64,000 nt of DNA from Cyanobacteria bacterium OH_CDB_20. GTDB taxonomy: Bacteria > Cyanobacteriota > Vampirovibrionia > Gastranaerophilales > Gastranaerophilaceae. The DNA is taken from assembly GCA_023415935.1 (NCBI GenBank), contig JAEZIX010000096.1, forward strand, positions 1-64,000. Reading direction: 5' to 3'. Positions 35,554 through 44,115 of this stretch are shown piece by piece; the stretch's first letter is position 1, and every line of letters begins with the position of its first letter. A program made the position numbers and the translations under genes. A model generated the notes under the pieces. That model saw only the letters and a list, made by a program, of their open reading frames with translations, had not been told where the DNA came from and made no database searches.

Positions 35554-36393
35554 TTATGAGCTCATCAAGTCGATTGCTTGCTGTAACAATTGTTTAGTTG
35601 TTTGAATCATTTTTGTAGTAATGTCAACCTGCATTTTAGCTTGTTGATAGTAAGCAATATTTGCTCTATAGTCGACATTTGACATTTCAATAAGTCCGCT
35701 TCTGATTTCACCACGACCAATTACAGGTTTGCCGGATTCTTCGGTTTCTATATATTGACCTTGTTTTACTTCAAAAAGTTCTTGAGGATTGTGGAAGTTC
35801 ATAACTGCAATTTTATATAGAGGAGTCATAACTTTTCCGCCATCGGCTTTTCCGTATAAAATGCCGTCACCTTTGACTTCAAACTCATCATATTTGCCCA
35901 AATATTTACCGTTATTAGGATCAATCCAGAGTTTAATATTTGTTGTCGGTATAGAAATTGTTCCGCCATTCATCGCTGTATCTTCATATATATCAGCGTT
36001 TATAGGCTTTGTACCCTGCATTATTTCGCCTTTATCGTTTAAGATATAACCCTGAACCGCTTGACCATCAGCGCTTCTATAAACGCCTTCTCCGTCAAAC
36101 TTAAACTCACCTAACCTTGTATAGGCGACCCTGCCTTGATCATTTCTTACTGCGAAAAATCCGGCACCTTCTAAATAAACATTTTCATTAGAAGTACCAG
36201 GCATAGATTTACCTTGTCCTGTATTTCTCAACATTGTGCCGTTAACTGAACCTGTTAAGAACGTTTTAAAACTGCTCTGGCTTTCTCTATAACCTGGGGT
36301 ATAGATGTTAAAAAGGTTTTCATTTATAGCATCAATCCAGTGATTTGCCGTCTTTTGTGTGTTTAACGCATTTATAAAAGAATCATTAATCAA
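35554..36393 (-). CDS. flagellar basal-body rod/hook protein (FlgF/FlgG/FlgE family)
   Basis: Component of the flagellar rod or hook, exported by the flagellar type III apparatus. 279 residues. The N-terminal rod signature is seen as INALNTQKTANHWIDAINEN followed by IYTPGYRES (the N-x-N-T-P-G-Y motif with I-Y replacing N-x). The core has VYLEGAGFFAVRN and YTRLGEFKFDGEG. The C-terminus GLIEMSNVDYRANIAYY matches the rod/hook tail SNVD motif. Length is closest to FlgF/FlgG. It lies just after fliK- and fliJ-like genes, so the three form a flagellar operon. FlgF versus FlgG cannot be settled. Confidence 0.8.
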   Translation of the reverse strand: MINDSFINALNTQKTANHWIDAINENLFNIYTPGYRESQSSFKTFLTGSVNGTMLRNTGQGKSMPGTSNENVYLEGAGFFAVRNDQGRVAYTRLGEFKFDGEGVYRSADGQAVQGYILNDKGEIMQGTKPINADIYEDTAMNGGTISIPTTNIKLWIDPNNGKYLGKYDEFEVKGDGILYGKADGGKVMTPLYKIAVMNFHNPQELFEVKQGQYIETEESGKPVIGRGEIRSGLIEMSNVDYRANIAYYQQAKMQVDITTKMIQTTKQLLQQAIDLMSS

Positions 36394-36395
36394 GG

Positions 36396-37067
36396 TTATT
36401 CTCCTTTATTTTGCTTTTTTTGCTTGTCTTGTTTGTACTGTCTGTATGAAAGGTTACTGTAAGATAAATTTTGATCATCAAATCTTTGTTTCAGAAATCC
36501 TATGTTATCCCTTAAATACTGTTCAACTGCTTTGTCTCCAGGGATAAAATCAGCACTGATTTTACCTGATTTATCGACTTTTAAAACAACTGAAACATTA
36601 TTGTCAAAGTCAATTCTCACTGGTTTATTTGTTTGCATAGAATTTTCAATTAAGTTCATCAGTGTTTTTGAAACATTTGCAGATTTATAAGTGGCTGCTG
36701 TTCCTTCTGCTGATGTAAGCTGCATAAGAGAAGCATTAACGTCACCTTGCAAATTAAGCCCAAATTGACCATTATTGACCATATCAACGAAAAAGGCTGC
36801 GTCATCTTTGTCCATAGAAAAGGTGTCGTAGTTGAAGTCAGTTCTTAAACTTGAAATATCGAAAGCCAAAAGTCCTTCTTTTGAAACAGTTCCAAGCAAA
36901 GAACCTGCAGCATCAGCTTCTAATTTGTCTTTTGGTTTTAATAAGTCTTTAAATGTTCCTTCACAAGAACTTAAGCAATCACTCTCTTCAGGTGACTGCT
37001 GCAATACTGCCTGATTGATATCTTTTGTATTATCCGTAGTTTTTGAATTTGCGGAACCAATGTTCAT
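36396..37067 (-). CDS. fliK: probable flagellar hook-length control protein
   Basis: 223 residues, with a Ser/Asp-rich low-complexity N-terminal half and a compact C-terminal domain (about 145-205). PVRIDFDNNVSVVLKVDKSG, then ISADFIPGDKAVEQYLRDN and LKQRFDDQNLSYSNLSY, have the layout of the FliK C-domain: strands, a helix with L-R-x-N, and the final short strand. FliK switches the export apparatus from hook to filament substrates. Its ATG overlaps the fliJ-like stop by one base (TAATG), and the rod/hook gene follows after 2 nt. Assignment rests on position and pattern, since FliK is poorly conserved. Confidence 0.6.
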   Translation of the reverse strand: MNIGSANSKTTDNTKDINQAVLQQSPEESDCLSSCEGTFKDLLKPKDKLEADAAGSLLGTVSKEGLLAFDISSLRTDFNYDTFSMDKDDAAFFVDMVNNGQFGLNLQGDVNASLMQLTSAEGTAATYKSANVSKTLMNLIENSMQTNKPVRIDFDNNVSVVLKVDKSGKISADFIPGDKAVEQYLRDNIGFLKQRFDDQNLSYSNLSYRQYKQDKQKKQNKGE

Positions 37068-37549
37068 TAATAGTCTCCTTCAGCTTTTTTTAGCTCTTCC
37101 AACAATTCTTCTTCTTTTTTTTCTTTATTTTTGATAAAGAATTTTTGGATACCGATTTCTGAAAATTGTTTCAGTTCTTCTTTCTTTTCTTCTTCGATGT
37201 ATTCTTCTCGTGCGTGTTCTTTGTGTTTTTCAAGAACTTTTACCGCTTGTTCGAGTTCAATAAGCTTTTCTTTTTCTTGTCTTAGTACTTCTTCTGCGTA
37301 TCTTTTGTCTTCTTGTAATCTTTCATCTATTTCATATAGGTGTTTTATGTAGTTGTCATAGGCTTCCAGTAGCATAAAATCAGCTTTTCGCATATTTATT
37401 TTTGTCTGTGAAATTTCTTTGTTATTAGCTGCTATTAAACCTTCTATTCTATAAACTTCGTTTTGCGCCTTTAGTACGACCTGAAGCTGCTCGTCTTTTT
37501 TTCTTATCCTAAAGTCAAGCATTTTTTGTAATCGATAATAAAAGGGCAT
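37067..37549 (-). CDS. fliJ: flagellar export chaperone FliJ-like coiled-coil protein
   Basis: 160 residues, almost entirely helical and charged. The start FYYRLQKMLDFRIRKKDEQL is the typical FliJ opening (F-x-Y-R-L-x-x-L-L-x-x-R). Long Glu/Lys heptads follow (LRQEKEKLIELEQAVKVLEK). FliJ escorts substrates to the flagellar export gate and activates the FliI ATPase. First gene of the fliJ-fliK-flgF/G-like operon. A generic coiled-coil protein cannot be excluded, but the neighbours support FliJ. Confidence 0.75.
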   Translation of the reverse strand: MPFYYRLQKMLDFRIRKKDEQLQVVLKAQNEVYRIEGLIAANNKEISQTKINMRKADFMLLEAYDNYIKHLYEIDERLQEDKRYAEEVLRQEKEKLIELEQAVKVLEKHKEHAREEYIEEEKKEELKQFSEIGIQKFFIKNKEKKEEELLEELKKAEGDY

Positions 37550-37678
37550 TATTACTCAACCTATACAAATACATTGTTATTATTACCTATTTTTGCTTCC
37601 CTTAATACATCTTTTTGTAGGATATCTGCCCTCTTTTTAATGCTTTTATGAAAAAAGTCAAGATTATAATAACAAAAC

Positions 37679-37706
37679 TAGACTATATTATTTAATGGGG
37701 TATAAT
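37679..37706 (+). promoter_or_regulatory. promoter of pxpA
   Basis: TAGACT (37679-37684) and TATAAT (37701-37706), spacer 16 nt. Start expected near 37713, in front of GGAATT and the ATG at 37737. Confidence 0.5.
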
Positions 37707-37736
37707 AGAGGAGTAGAATTGGTAGGAATTATTTGA

Positions 37737-38504
37737 ATGGCAACTAAAAAAATAGATTTTAACTCTGATTTAGCTCAGGGGTTTGGTATATATAAAAACG
37801 ACTTAGAATATGAAATGCTTGATTATGTAAGCAGCGTAAACGTTTCTTGCGGCTTTCACGCAGGAGATCCTTTAAGCATTAAGAAAGCGCTTTTAGCCTG
37901 CAAGGATAAAAATGTTGCAGTCGGGGCTCATATAGGTTTTCAAGACATTTCAGGTTTCGGAAATAGACCCATGGAGCTATCTGAAGATGAAATCGAAGCT
38001 ATTGTTCTTTATCAATTGGGCGCAATCGCATCATTTGCAAAATCGTACAACCTAAATATTGAGCACGTTCGCCCTCACGGCGCAATGTATAAAATGGCAT
38101 CAGAAAATTTCGAATTTTCTTTATCAATTGCAAAAGCAATTCAAAAATTCGACAAATGGCTTACTTATGTGGGCTTAGCAAATGAAACTTTAGAAAAAGT
38201 TTCAGCTGAAACAAATATAGTTATTGCAAGAGAAGTATTTGCAACTAGAAATTATAACGCCGACGGCACTGTAAATTGGGAAATGGGAGCAGTTTCTCCT
38301 GAAATTTCTCAAAACAGAGTAAGAACACTATCTCATTCTTCTCAAATGAAGATCCAAGGCGGAAACTTCATCCCTGTAGAATGCGATACAATCCATTTCC
38401 CTTGCGATTCAAAGGAAACCATTGAACTTGCAAAAAAACTAAATGAAATTATCACCCCAACTCCATTCAACTACAACAGAGTTGAAACTTCAGGCTGGGT
38501 GTAA
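37737..38504 (+). CDS. pxpA: 5-oxoprolinase subunit A (LamB/YcsF family)
   Basis: Predicted catalytic-side subunit of the ATP-dependent 5-oxoprolinase. 255 residues, the family length. IDFNSDLAQGFGIY (about 5-18), VNVSCGFHAGDP, GAHIGFQDISGFGNR, HVRPHGAMYK and CDTIHFPCDS are LamB/YcsF signatures, including the D-x-N/D and G-F-H-A-G-D metal-site motifs. The partners pxpB and pxpC (kipI/kipA) are not adjacent. The gene instead precedes yvcK. It has its own promoter. Confidence 0.88.
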   Translation: MATKKIDFNSDLAQGFGIYKNDLEYEMLDYVSSVNVSCGFHAGDPLSIKKALLACKDKNVAVGAHIGFQDISGFGNRPMELSEDEIEAIVLYQLGAIASFAKSYNLNIEHVRPHGAMYKMASENFEFSLSIAKAIQKFDKWLTYVGLANETLEKVSAETNIVIAREVFATRNYNADGTVNWEMGAVSPEISQNRVRTLSHSSQMKIQGGNFIPVECDTIHFPCDSKETIELAKKLNEIITPTPFNYNRVETSGWV

Positions 38505-38557
38505 TTTCTTCATAGACAAAACACATAACCTATACGCTTATAAAAGGACAAACTATA

Positions 38558-39874
38558 GTGAAATTTAATATACAAAAAAATATAAAAATACCTAAAGATG
38601 CTGGCTGGCTTTTACCGGGGCTTGAGATAAAAAGATGGTTCCTCATAATTATAATAGGCACAATACTTTCAGCAATCGGGCTTTGTATAATCCTTGATTT
38701 AAAACCGATTTATTTCTTGATGAACCTCACTATGAAAATAGCGCAAGCTCTTCCGTCAGATATGGTCGGATTTATATTCGTTTTTGCTGGTGCACTTATC
38801 TTTATAAAAGGCTGGCAAAATACAAACTATTCAATATTAGATGTACACAATGAAAAAAACAGACATGAACTTTTAGAAGATTTATACAGAAGAAGAAAAC
38901 TAAACAGAGGTCCAAAAATCGTTGCAATAGGTGGCGGTACAGGACTTTCTACAATGCTTAAAGGCATAAAAAAGATTACAAATAACATTACAGCAGTAGT
39001 TACGGTTGGCGATGACGGCGGAAGCTCTGGAAGACTGAGAGAAGAAATGGGCGTTTTACCTCCGGGCGACATCAGAAACTGTATTGCAGCTTTAGCAGAT
39101 GATGATGATTTAACAACTAAGCTCTTCCAGTACAGGTTTAAAACCGGCGAAGGTCTTGAAGGGCACAGCTTTGGTAACTTATTCCTAACAGCAATGTGCG
39201 CCATTACAGGAGATATGTTTAGAGCAATTATCGAATCTTCAAAGGTACTTTCAATCAGGGGTAGAGTATTACCTTCAACCCTCGATGATATGAGACTTTC
39301 AGCCATTATGGAAGATGGTACGGTAATTAGAGGCGAGTCAAACATTCCAGAATCAGGCAAGAAAATTAAAAAATTATTCACTGAACCTGAAGATTGTACC
39401 CCTCTTGCAGATGTAATCGTAGCTATTCAAGAAGCAGACCTAATAATATTAGGCCCTGGAAGCCTTTACACAAGTATTATTCCTAATATCTTGATAAAAG
39501 AAATTGCAGACGCTGTCGAAAAAGCAAAAGCTAAAAAAATATACATCTGTAATATAATGACTCAACCTGGCGAAACTGACGGTTTTTCAGTTTCAGATCA
39601 CATTAAAACAATACTTGAACACGCACAAAACAAAAAGATTATAAACACTGTTCTCGTTAATGATGAGCTTGATCAAGAAGTAATTGATTACTATAAAAAA
39701 GTCGATTCACATCCTGTTAGACTTGATAAGGACAAAATCAAAGAAATGGGCATCGGAATAGTAAGAAAAAAACTTATTGCAGACAACAAAACAAAACTCA
39801 TAAGACATAGCCCTACAAGACTTGCAAGAGCGATTTATTACTGGTACAAAAAGCAATACAAAGTAGAAGAATAA
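38558..39874 (+). CDS. yvcK: YvcK-family protein (gluconeogenesis factor)
   Basis: 438 residues. Two N-terminal membrane helices (about 23-45 and 55-83) precede a CofD-like domain: KIVAIGGGTGLSTMLKGIK, VTVGDDGGSSGRLR, LPPGDIRNCIAAL, EGHSFGNL, DLIILGPGSLYTSIIP and CNIMTQPGETDGF. In Bacillus this protein binds UDP-sugars and is needed for cell-wall synthesis and shape on gluconeogenic carbon. The membrane-anchored form is common in cyanobacteria. The start is GTG with AAAGGA 8-9 nt upstream. panB follows by 12 nt. Confidence 0.9.
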   Translation: MKFNIQKNIKIPKDAGWLLPGLEIKRWFLIIIIGTILSAIGLCIILDLKPIYFLMNLTMKIAQALPSDMVGFIFVFAGALIFIKGWQNTNYSILDVHNEKNRHELLEDLYRRRKLNRGPKIVAIGGGTGLSTMLKGIKKITNNITAVVTVGDDGGSSGRLREEMGVLPPGDIRNCIAALADDDDLTTKLFQYRFKTGEGLEGHSFGNLFLTAMCAITGDMFRAIIESSKVLSIRGRVLPSTLDDMRLSAIMEDGTVIRGESNIPESGKKIKKLFTEPEDCTPLADVIVAIQEADLIILGPGSLYTSIIPNILIKEIADAVEKAKAKKIYICNIMTQPGETDGFSVSDHIKTILEHAQNKKIINTVLVNDELDQEVIDYYKKVDSHPVRLDKDKIKEMGIGIVRKKLIADNKTKLIRHSPTRLARAIYYWYKKQYKVEE

Positions 39875-39886
39875 AAGAAGAAAGAT

Positions 39887-40750
39887 ATGTCAACTGAAGT
39901 TAAAATAAAACCTGTTACGGTTAATACCGTATTAAAATTAAAAGAAAATAATGAAAAAATTACGATGCTTACAGCGTACGACTATTCAACAGCAAGAGCA
40001 ATTGATGAGTCAGGGGTTGATACAATACTAGTTGGCGATTCTCTTGGAATGACTGTTCTTGGCTATGATAATACACTATCAGTTACAATGGAAGATATGC
40101 TTGTATTTACCAAAGCTGTTGCAAGAGGAACAAAAAGAGCTATGGTAATTGCTGATATGCCTTTTATGAGCTATCACGTATCAAAAGAAGAAGCCATTAA
40201 AAACGCAGGTGAGTTAATCAGAGCGGGCGCTCAAGCTGTAAAACTTGAAGGCGCATCTGAACATATAACGGATATTGTAAAACACTTAACAAGTATTGGT
40301 ATTGCAGTTGTCGGACATATTGGTTTTACTCCGCAGTATATCAATTCATTAGGCGGATATGTAGTCCAAGGAAAATCATATGAAAATTCATTGAGGCTAT
40401 TTGAAGAAGCTAAAAAACTTGAACAAGCCGGCGCTTGTATGATTGTATTAGAGATGGTTCCAGAAGAAACTACAAAATATATTACTGAAAACATTTCTAT
40501 ACCTACTATCGGAATAGGCGCAGGAAGATATGCTTCTGGTCAAGTGCTTGTGCTTGACGATTTGATAGGAAGATACCCGAACTTCACGCCTAAATTTGCA
40601 AAACAGTATGCTAGCGTAAAAGATATTATTCTTGAATGCGCAGCAAACTACAATAAAGACGTTAAATCAGTGAATTTTCCGGAGGAAAAACACATTTTTA
40701 ACCTGAAACCAGAGGAACTGAAAAAAGTAGATGAGTATTTTAATAAATAA
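39887..40750 (+). CDS. panB: 3-methyl-2-oxobutanoate hydroxymethyltransferase
   Basis: First step of pantothenate synthesis from the valine precursor. 287 residues. MLTAYDYSTARAIDESGVD, VGDSLGMTVLGYDNTL, KLEGA, VVGHIGFTPQ, CMIVLEMVPEE and TIGIGAG are the expected TIM-barrel motifs, including the metal Asp pair. The end overlaps panC by 20 nt in another frame, so both enzymes are translationally coupled. No panD is present here. Confidence 0.96.
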   Translation: MSTEVKIKPVTVNTVLKLKENNEKITMLTAYDYSTARAIDESGVDTILVGDSLGMTVLGYDNTLSVTMEDMLVFTKAVARGTKRAMVIADMPFMSYHVSKEEAIKNAGELIRAGAQAVKLEGASEHITDIVKHLTSIGIAVVGHIGFTPQYINSLGGYVVQGKSYENSLRLFEEAKKLEQAGACMIVLEMVPEETTKYITENISIPTIGIGAGRYASGQVLVLDDLIGRYPNFTPKFAKQYASVKDIILECAANYNKDVKSVNFPEEKHIFNLKPEELKKVDEYFNK

Positions 40751-41591
40751 GATTGAAGATATAAAAAAGAATGTTCAAGAGTGGAAAAAACAAGGTCTTA
40801 AAATAGGTCTTGTTCCAACTATGGGAGCGCTTCATAGAGGACATGAATCTCTTATAAAAAAAGCAGCTGAGACTTGCGACAAAGTTATAGTTACTATTTT
40901 TGTAAACCCTACCCAATTCGGCCCAAATGAAGACTATGAAAAATATCCGAGAACACTCGAAAGTGATACTGAAATTTGTGAAAGAAATAATGTTGCGGTA
41001 ATATTTACCCCATCACCAAAGGAAATGTACGGGGAAATTGATGATAGAACAAACAAAAATTTAACTTTTGTTTATCCTCCATATTCTCTTGTAGACAAAC
41101 TATGCGGCAAAACAAGAACCGGACACTTCGATGGAGTTGCAACTGTTGTTCTTAAACTATTCAATATTTCAGAGGCTGACTACGCATTTTTTGGACAAAA
41201 GGACGCCCAACAGCTTATAATAATAAAGAAGATGGTTAAAGATTTAAACATACCTGTTGAAGTTATTTCCTGTCCTATCGTAAGAGAAGAAGACGGTCTT
41301 GCGCTAAGCTCCAGAAATTCTTATTTATCACCCGAAGAAAGGCAAAAAGCTGTATCTATAAGCAAAGCTCTTTTCTACACTAAACAGTTGTATGAAAAAG
41401 GTGTGATTGACGTTAAAATCTTGTTAGACTCTGCTATAAGTATCTTAGATAAATCAATAGAACTTGAATATCTTGAGTTCGTTGATACAGACCAACTTGA
41501 ACCTGTTCAAGAAATAAAGAATACAACCCTCGTGGCTATTGCTGCAAAATCAGGCAACGTAAGGCTAATTGACAATATAACATTGGGATAG
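40731..41591 (+). CDS. panC: pantothenate synthetase
   Basis: Joins pantoate and beta-alanine with ATP. 286 residues. LVPTMGALHRGHESLI with the HIGH-like H-R-G-H (about 30-45), IFVNPTQFGPNEDYEKYPR, FDGVATVVLKLF, AFFGQKDAQQL, and the K-M-S-K-S-like LALSSRNSYLS mark the class. The ATG lies 20 nt inside panB. Confidence 0.96.
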   Translation: MSILINKIEDIKKNVQEWKKQGLKIGLVPTMGALHRGHESLIKKAAETCDKVIVTIFVNPTQFGPNEDYEKYPRTLESDTEICERNNVAVIFTPSPKEMYGEIDDRTNKNLTFVYPPYSLVDKLCGKTRTGHFDGVATVVLKLFNISEADYAFFGQKDAQQLIIIKKMVKDLNIPVEVISCPIVREEDGLALSSRNSYLSPEERQKAVSISKALFYTKQLYEKGVIDVKILLDSAISILDKSIELEYLEFVDTDQLEPVQEIKNTTLVAIAAKSGNVRLIDNITLG

Positions 41592-41594
41592 TAA

Positions 41595-42527
41595 ATGGCT
41601 TATTATGTAGAAAAAAAATTTAATAATAAATTTTTATCCTTGTTGAAAAAAACTGCGGGGATTATCCAGCTTTGGACAATGATTTATGCAGTTTTTACAC
41701 TTTTTTACTGGCTTATGCGAATTTCTGATGTACAGCCGATACCTCTTATCGACTGGATGTTTACTCCTGTCTGGGACTTTGTCGGAATTTTTTATCACTA
41801 TACGTCTAAGATAAATGGAGAAGTCATAAACTTTACGGGAGTAATTTCTGCTTTTGTATTCATTGGCATATCAAATATTTTTAGAGTTTGTCAGGAGTAC
41901 ATTGTAAGTGTTGATGATTCTATAAAAGCCAAAGTGAAAAACTATGAGTCAAACAAAGAAAAGAATGTCGTAACGCTTCAAAATAACCGTAAAGTCAAAG
42001 AAAATTTTATATTTTTACTCGACATAAAACTTACAAACATTTCCAATTTTATTCAAGAAGGAAGACTTTCTTCAGAGGATATGAACAAACTCAAAACCAA
42101 GTTTTATGAAGCTTTATTGAATAATATAAATGAGAATCAAGTTAGCCAAAAAGGCTTTTACAGAAAAAAACTTTTTATAATCTATAAGGACTTTGAATAC
42201 ATAGATAATTTTGTATTTTATACCAGAGAAACCTTAAACTCACTTGCAAAAGAGTTTACAAAACCATCTTTAAAAATAGATTTTTTAATAGCTCTAAGCT
42301 CTATAGGTTCAATTGAAGACTTAAGCTACGAGCTCAACCAACTTGATACGATAATTTGTCTTGACATCAACAACGAATTTGTAACAACAGCAAGTTTTAA
42401 ACACATATACGAAACCCTTACCAAGAAGCAATATAAGCTTACCAGTAAGGGTATCTATAATTTATCTAAGAACCTGCATGTCAGCAATAATCAAGAGATT
42501 TATAACATCAGGGAACTTTTTGACTAA
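41595..42527 (+). CDS. membrane protein of unknown function with possible cyclase-like domain
   Basis: 310 residues, family not recognised. Two hydrophobic segments (about 20-42 and 78-98) precede a cytoplasmic domain. That domain starts ENFIFLLDIKLTNISNFIQ and ends YKLTSKGIYNLSKNLHVSNNQEIYNIREL. The order (a first beta strand with an acidic residue, later a Y-x-L-x-x-K-G turn and a final I-Y-x-I-x-E-L strand) resembles class III nucleotide cyclase domains, but the catalytic Asp and Lys motifs are not clear, so it may be a degenerate, non-catalytic member. Its stop overlaps the stop of the convergent glycine-zipper gene. Confidence 0.55.
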   Translation: MAYYVEKKFNNKFLSLLKKTAGIIQLWTMIYAVFTLFYWLMRISDVQPIPLIDWMFTPVWDFVGIFYHYTSKINGEVINFTGVISAFVFIGISNIFRVCQEYIVSVDDSIKAKVKNYESNKEKNVVTLQNNRKVKENFIFLLDIKLTNISNFIQEGRLSSEDMNKLKTKFYEALLNNINENQVSQKGFYRKKLFIIYKDFEYIDNFVFYTRETLNSLAKEFTKPSLKIDFLIALSSIGSIEDLSYELNQLDTIICLDINNEFVTTASFKHIYETLTKKQYKLTSKGIYNLSKNLHVSNNQEIYNIRELFD

Positions 42528-43492
42528 GCTTTTACATCAAGTACAGGTTTGAAACCGTATGTGTATTTTGGTGTTGCTGTTGATGAAAAATCACTAGGTA
42601 TTGATGTATTTCCTGTTGATGTATAAGAAGTAGCAGGCTGTCCTTCTGTTGCAACAGTTTGGTCAGCATATGCTGCTTCTTGAGCTGCAGCTGCTTCATC
42701 TTTTTGATCTTGAATTGATTTACCGAAAATTGCATCTCCAGCTTTCTTTGACAAGTCTGCGCCAAATATTGAACCAACAAAGCCAAGAGCACCACCGATT
42801 ATTCCACCAATAACTGTTCCAGCGCCTGGAATGATTGAACCGATTGCAGCACCGGCTGCAGCACCTGCTGCCGCACCACCAAGGTTAAGTGCTGAACGTC
42901 CAATTTGTTGAGGTCCGTCACCATTTTTAAATGCTTGTATTATAGAAGGTATTTCAAATGCCAGGCTTAAAAGGATACCGATTGTACCACCTTTGCCTTT
43001 TAGTTTTCCTAATGCAGGGATTTTTTTAGTTATTGCTTCACCAGCTTTAGCGAATATTCCTTTTTTAGCTGCTGTTTCAGCAGTTGCCTCAATTAAATCA
43101 TCAGCACCGCCTTTTACCATTTTCTTTGCTAATGCTTCTGTTGTTTCAGCAGATGCCTTTGTAAAGACCTTAGAAACGTCTTCTCCGTCTATGACTCTTT
43201 GCATATTCTTCCAGAATGTTTTCATATTTCCTGAAGATTTCTTCAAAGATTTTAATGTTGCTTTATCGATATTAAGTTTATCTATGTTCTCGCCCAACTT
43301 TGTAAAAGTATCAACTTCAGTATTAGCTAATTTCGCGAAGTTTTTAAATATACCACCTTCGCCAGCTAATTTTGCCGCTTTTGCATCTTTAACTAAAGTT
43401 CTAATACCTCTTCCGGTTGATCCTGCAAGAACTCTACCGAAAGCGTCTTCTTTTGCCAATGCTAATTTTAACACTGTACCAATTGTACCCAT
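42524..43492 (-). CDS. glycine-zipper protein of unknown function
   Basis: 322 residues from the ATG at 43492, chosen over an upstream start at 43567 because GGGGTAAGG lies just before it. There is no signal peptide. The first 150 residues are helical and Lys/Ala/Gly-rich (STGRGIRTLVKDAKAAKLAG). From about 195 there is a hydrophobic helix (IGILLSLAFEIPSIIQAF), then a strong glycine zipper of small residues (GGAAAGAAAGAAIGSIIPGA, then VIGGIIGGALGFVGSIFGA), able to insert into or pack inside membranes. A disordered Gln/Ser/Thr tail ends the protein. The layout resembles pore-forming toxins, tape-measure-like proteins or membrane scaffolds. No immunity gene is adjacent. Function unknown. Confidence 0.7.
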   Translation of the reverse strand: MGTIGTVLKLALAKEDAFGRVLAGSTGRGIRTLVKDAKAAKLAGEGGIFKNFAKLANTEVDTFTKLGENIDKLNIDKATLKSLKKSSGNMKTFWKNMQRVIDGEDVSKVFTKASAETTEALAKKMVKGGADDLIEATAETAAKKGIFAKAGEAITKKIPALGKLKGKGGTIGILLSLAFEIPSIIQAFKNGDGPQQIGRSALNLGGAAAGAAAGAAIGSIIPGAGTVIGGIIGGALGFVGSIFGADLSKKAGDAIFGKSIQDQKDEAAAAQEAAYADQTVATEGQPATSYTSTGNTSIPSDFSSTATPKYTYGFKPVLDVKA

Positions 43493-43610
43493 ATACCTTA
43501 CCCCAATATTATAAATATTCTTCCACTTACTTTTATAAAAACAATTTATCGCCACGAATTTACACAATTATAAAAAATGTTACATTCTTTTAATATTTCA
43601 TTTGAAAATA

Positions 43611-43616
43611 TATAAT
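43611..43616 (+). promoter_or_regulatory. -10 box of dut, probably giving a leaderless mRNA
   Basis: TATAAT ends 6 nt before the ATG at 43623, so the transcript would start at or next to that ATG. No Shine-Dalgarno is present. The -35 region is weak. Confidence 0.4.
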
Positions 43617-43622
43617 ATTGTT

Positions 43623-44063
43623 ATGAGAACAAAAGTTAAAATAATAAAATTAAAACATAATAAATATATCCCTAAATACCAAACAGAAGGCGCTTCTGGA
43701 ATGGATTTACATGCAGCAATTGAAGAGCCGATTTTACTAAATCCGCTTGAAAGAGCGCTTATTCCTACAGGACTAAAAATCGAGCTTCTAAAAGATTTTG
43801 AAGCACAGGTAAGAGCCCGCTCTGGACTTTCGATTAAGCACGGAATATCCCTCATAAACGCAGTAGGCACTATTGATGAAGATTATAGGGGCGAGATTTG
43901 CGTAGGAGTTGTAAATCTATCTAATGAACCATACACAATTACTCCAGACGAGAGAATTGCCCAAATGGTATTTGCCAAAGTTGAAAAAGTTGAGCTTGAA
44001 GTAGCAGAAGAGCTTACTGCAACAACAAGAGCAGAAGGCGGATTTGGCTCAACAGGTAAATAA
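43623..44063 (+). CDS. dut: dUTP diphosphatase
   Basis: Hydrolyses dUTP to dUMP, keeping uracil out of DNA and feeding thymidylate synthesis. 146 residues, trimeric dUTPase. All five motifs are seen: GASGMDLHA, RARSGLSIKHG, INAVGTIDEDYRGEI, ERIAQMVFAK and AEGGFGSTG. The ATG at 43623 is chosen over TTG at 43602 because a TATAAT box overlaps the intervening bases. A bidirectional terminator follows. Confidence 0.95.
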   Translation: MRTKVKIIKLKHNKYIPKYQTEGASGMDLHAAIEEPILLNPLERALIPTGLKIELLKDFEAQVRARSGLSIKHGISLINAVGTIDEDYRGEICVGVVNLSNEPYTITPDERIAQMVFAKVEKVELEVAEELTATTRAEGGFGSTGK

Positions 44064-44093
44064 AAAGCGAAGATTTTAAATCTCCGCTTTTAT
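44062..44093. terminator. terminator between dut and secG
   Basis: AAAAGCG-A-AGATTT pairs with AAATCT-C-CGCTTTT with one internal mismatch. A- and T-runs flank it on both sides, so it can end dut on the plus strand and secG on the minus strand. Confidence 0.8.
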
Positions 44094-44115
44094 TAAACAT
44101 TTATTTGTTTTATTA

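Noticed and set aside
38827..39381. 184-codon frame on the minus strand opposite yvcK
   Set aside because: Lies fully inside the well-conserved yvcK gene and shows no family features.
42993..43514. 173-codon frame on the plus strand opposite the glycine-zipper gene
   Set aside because: Antisense shadow of Ala/Gly/Lys-rich codons; no ribosome site, and the minus-strand gene has a clear start.
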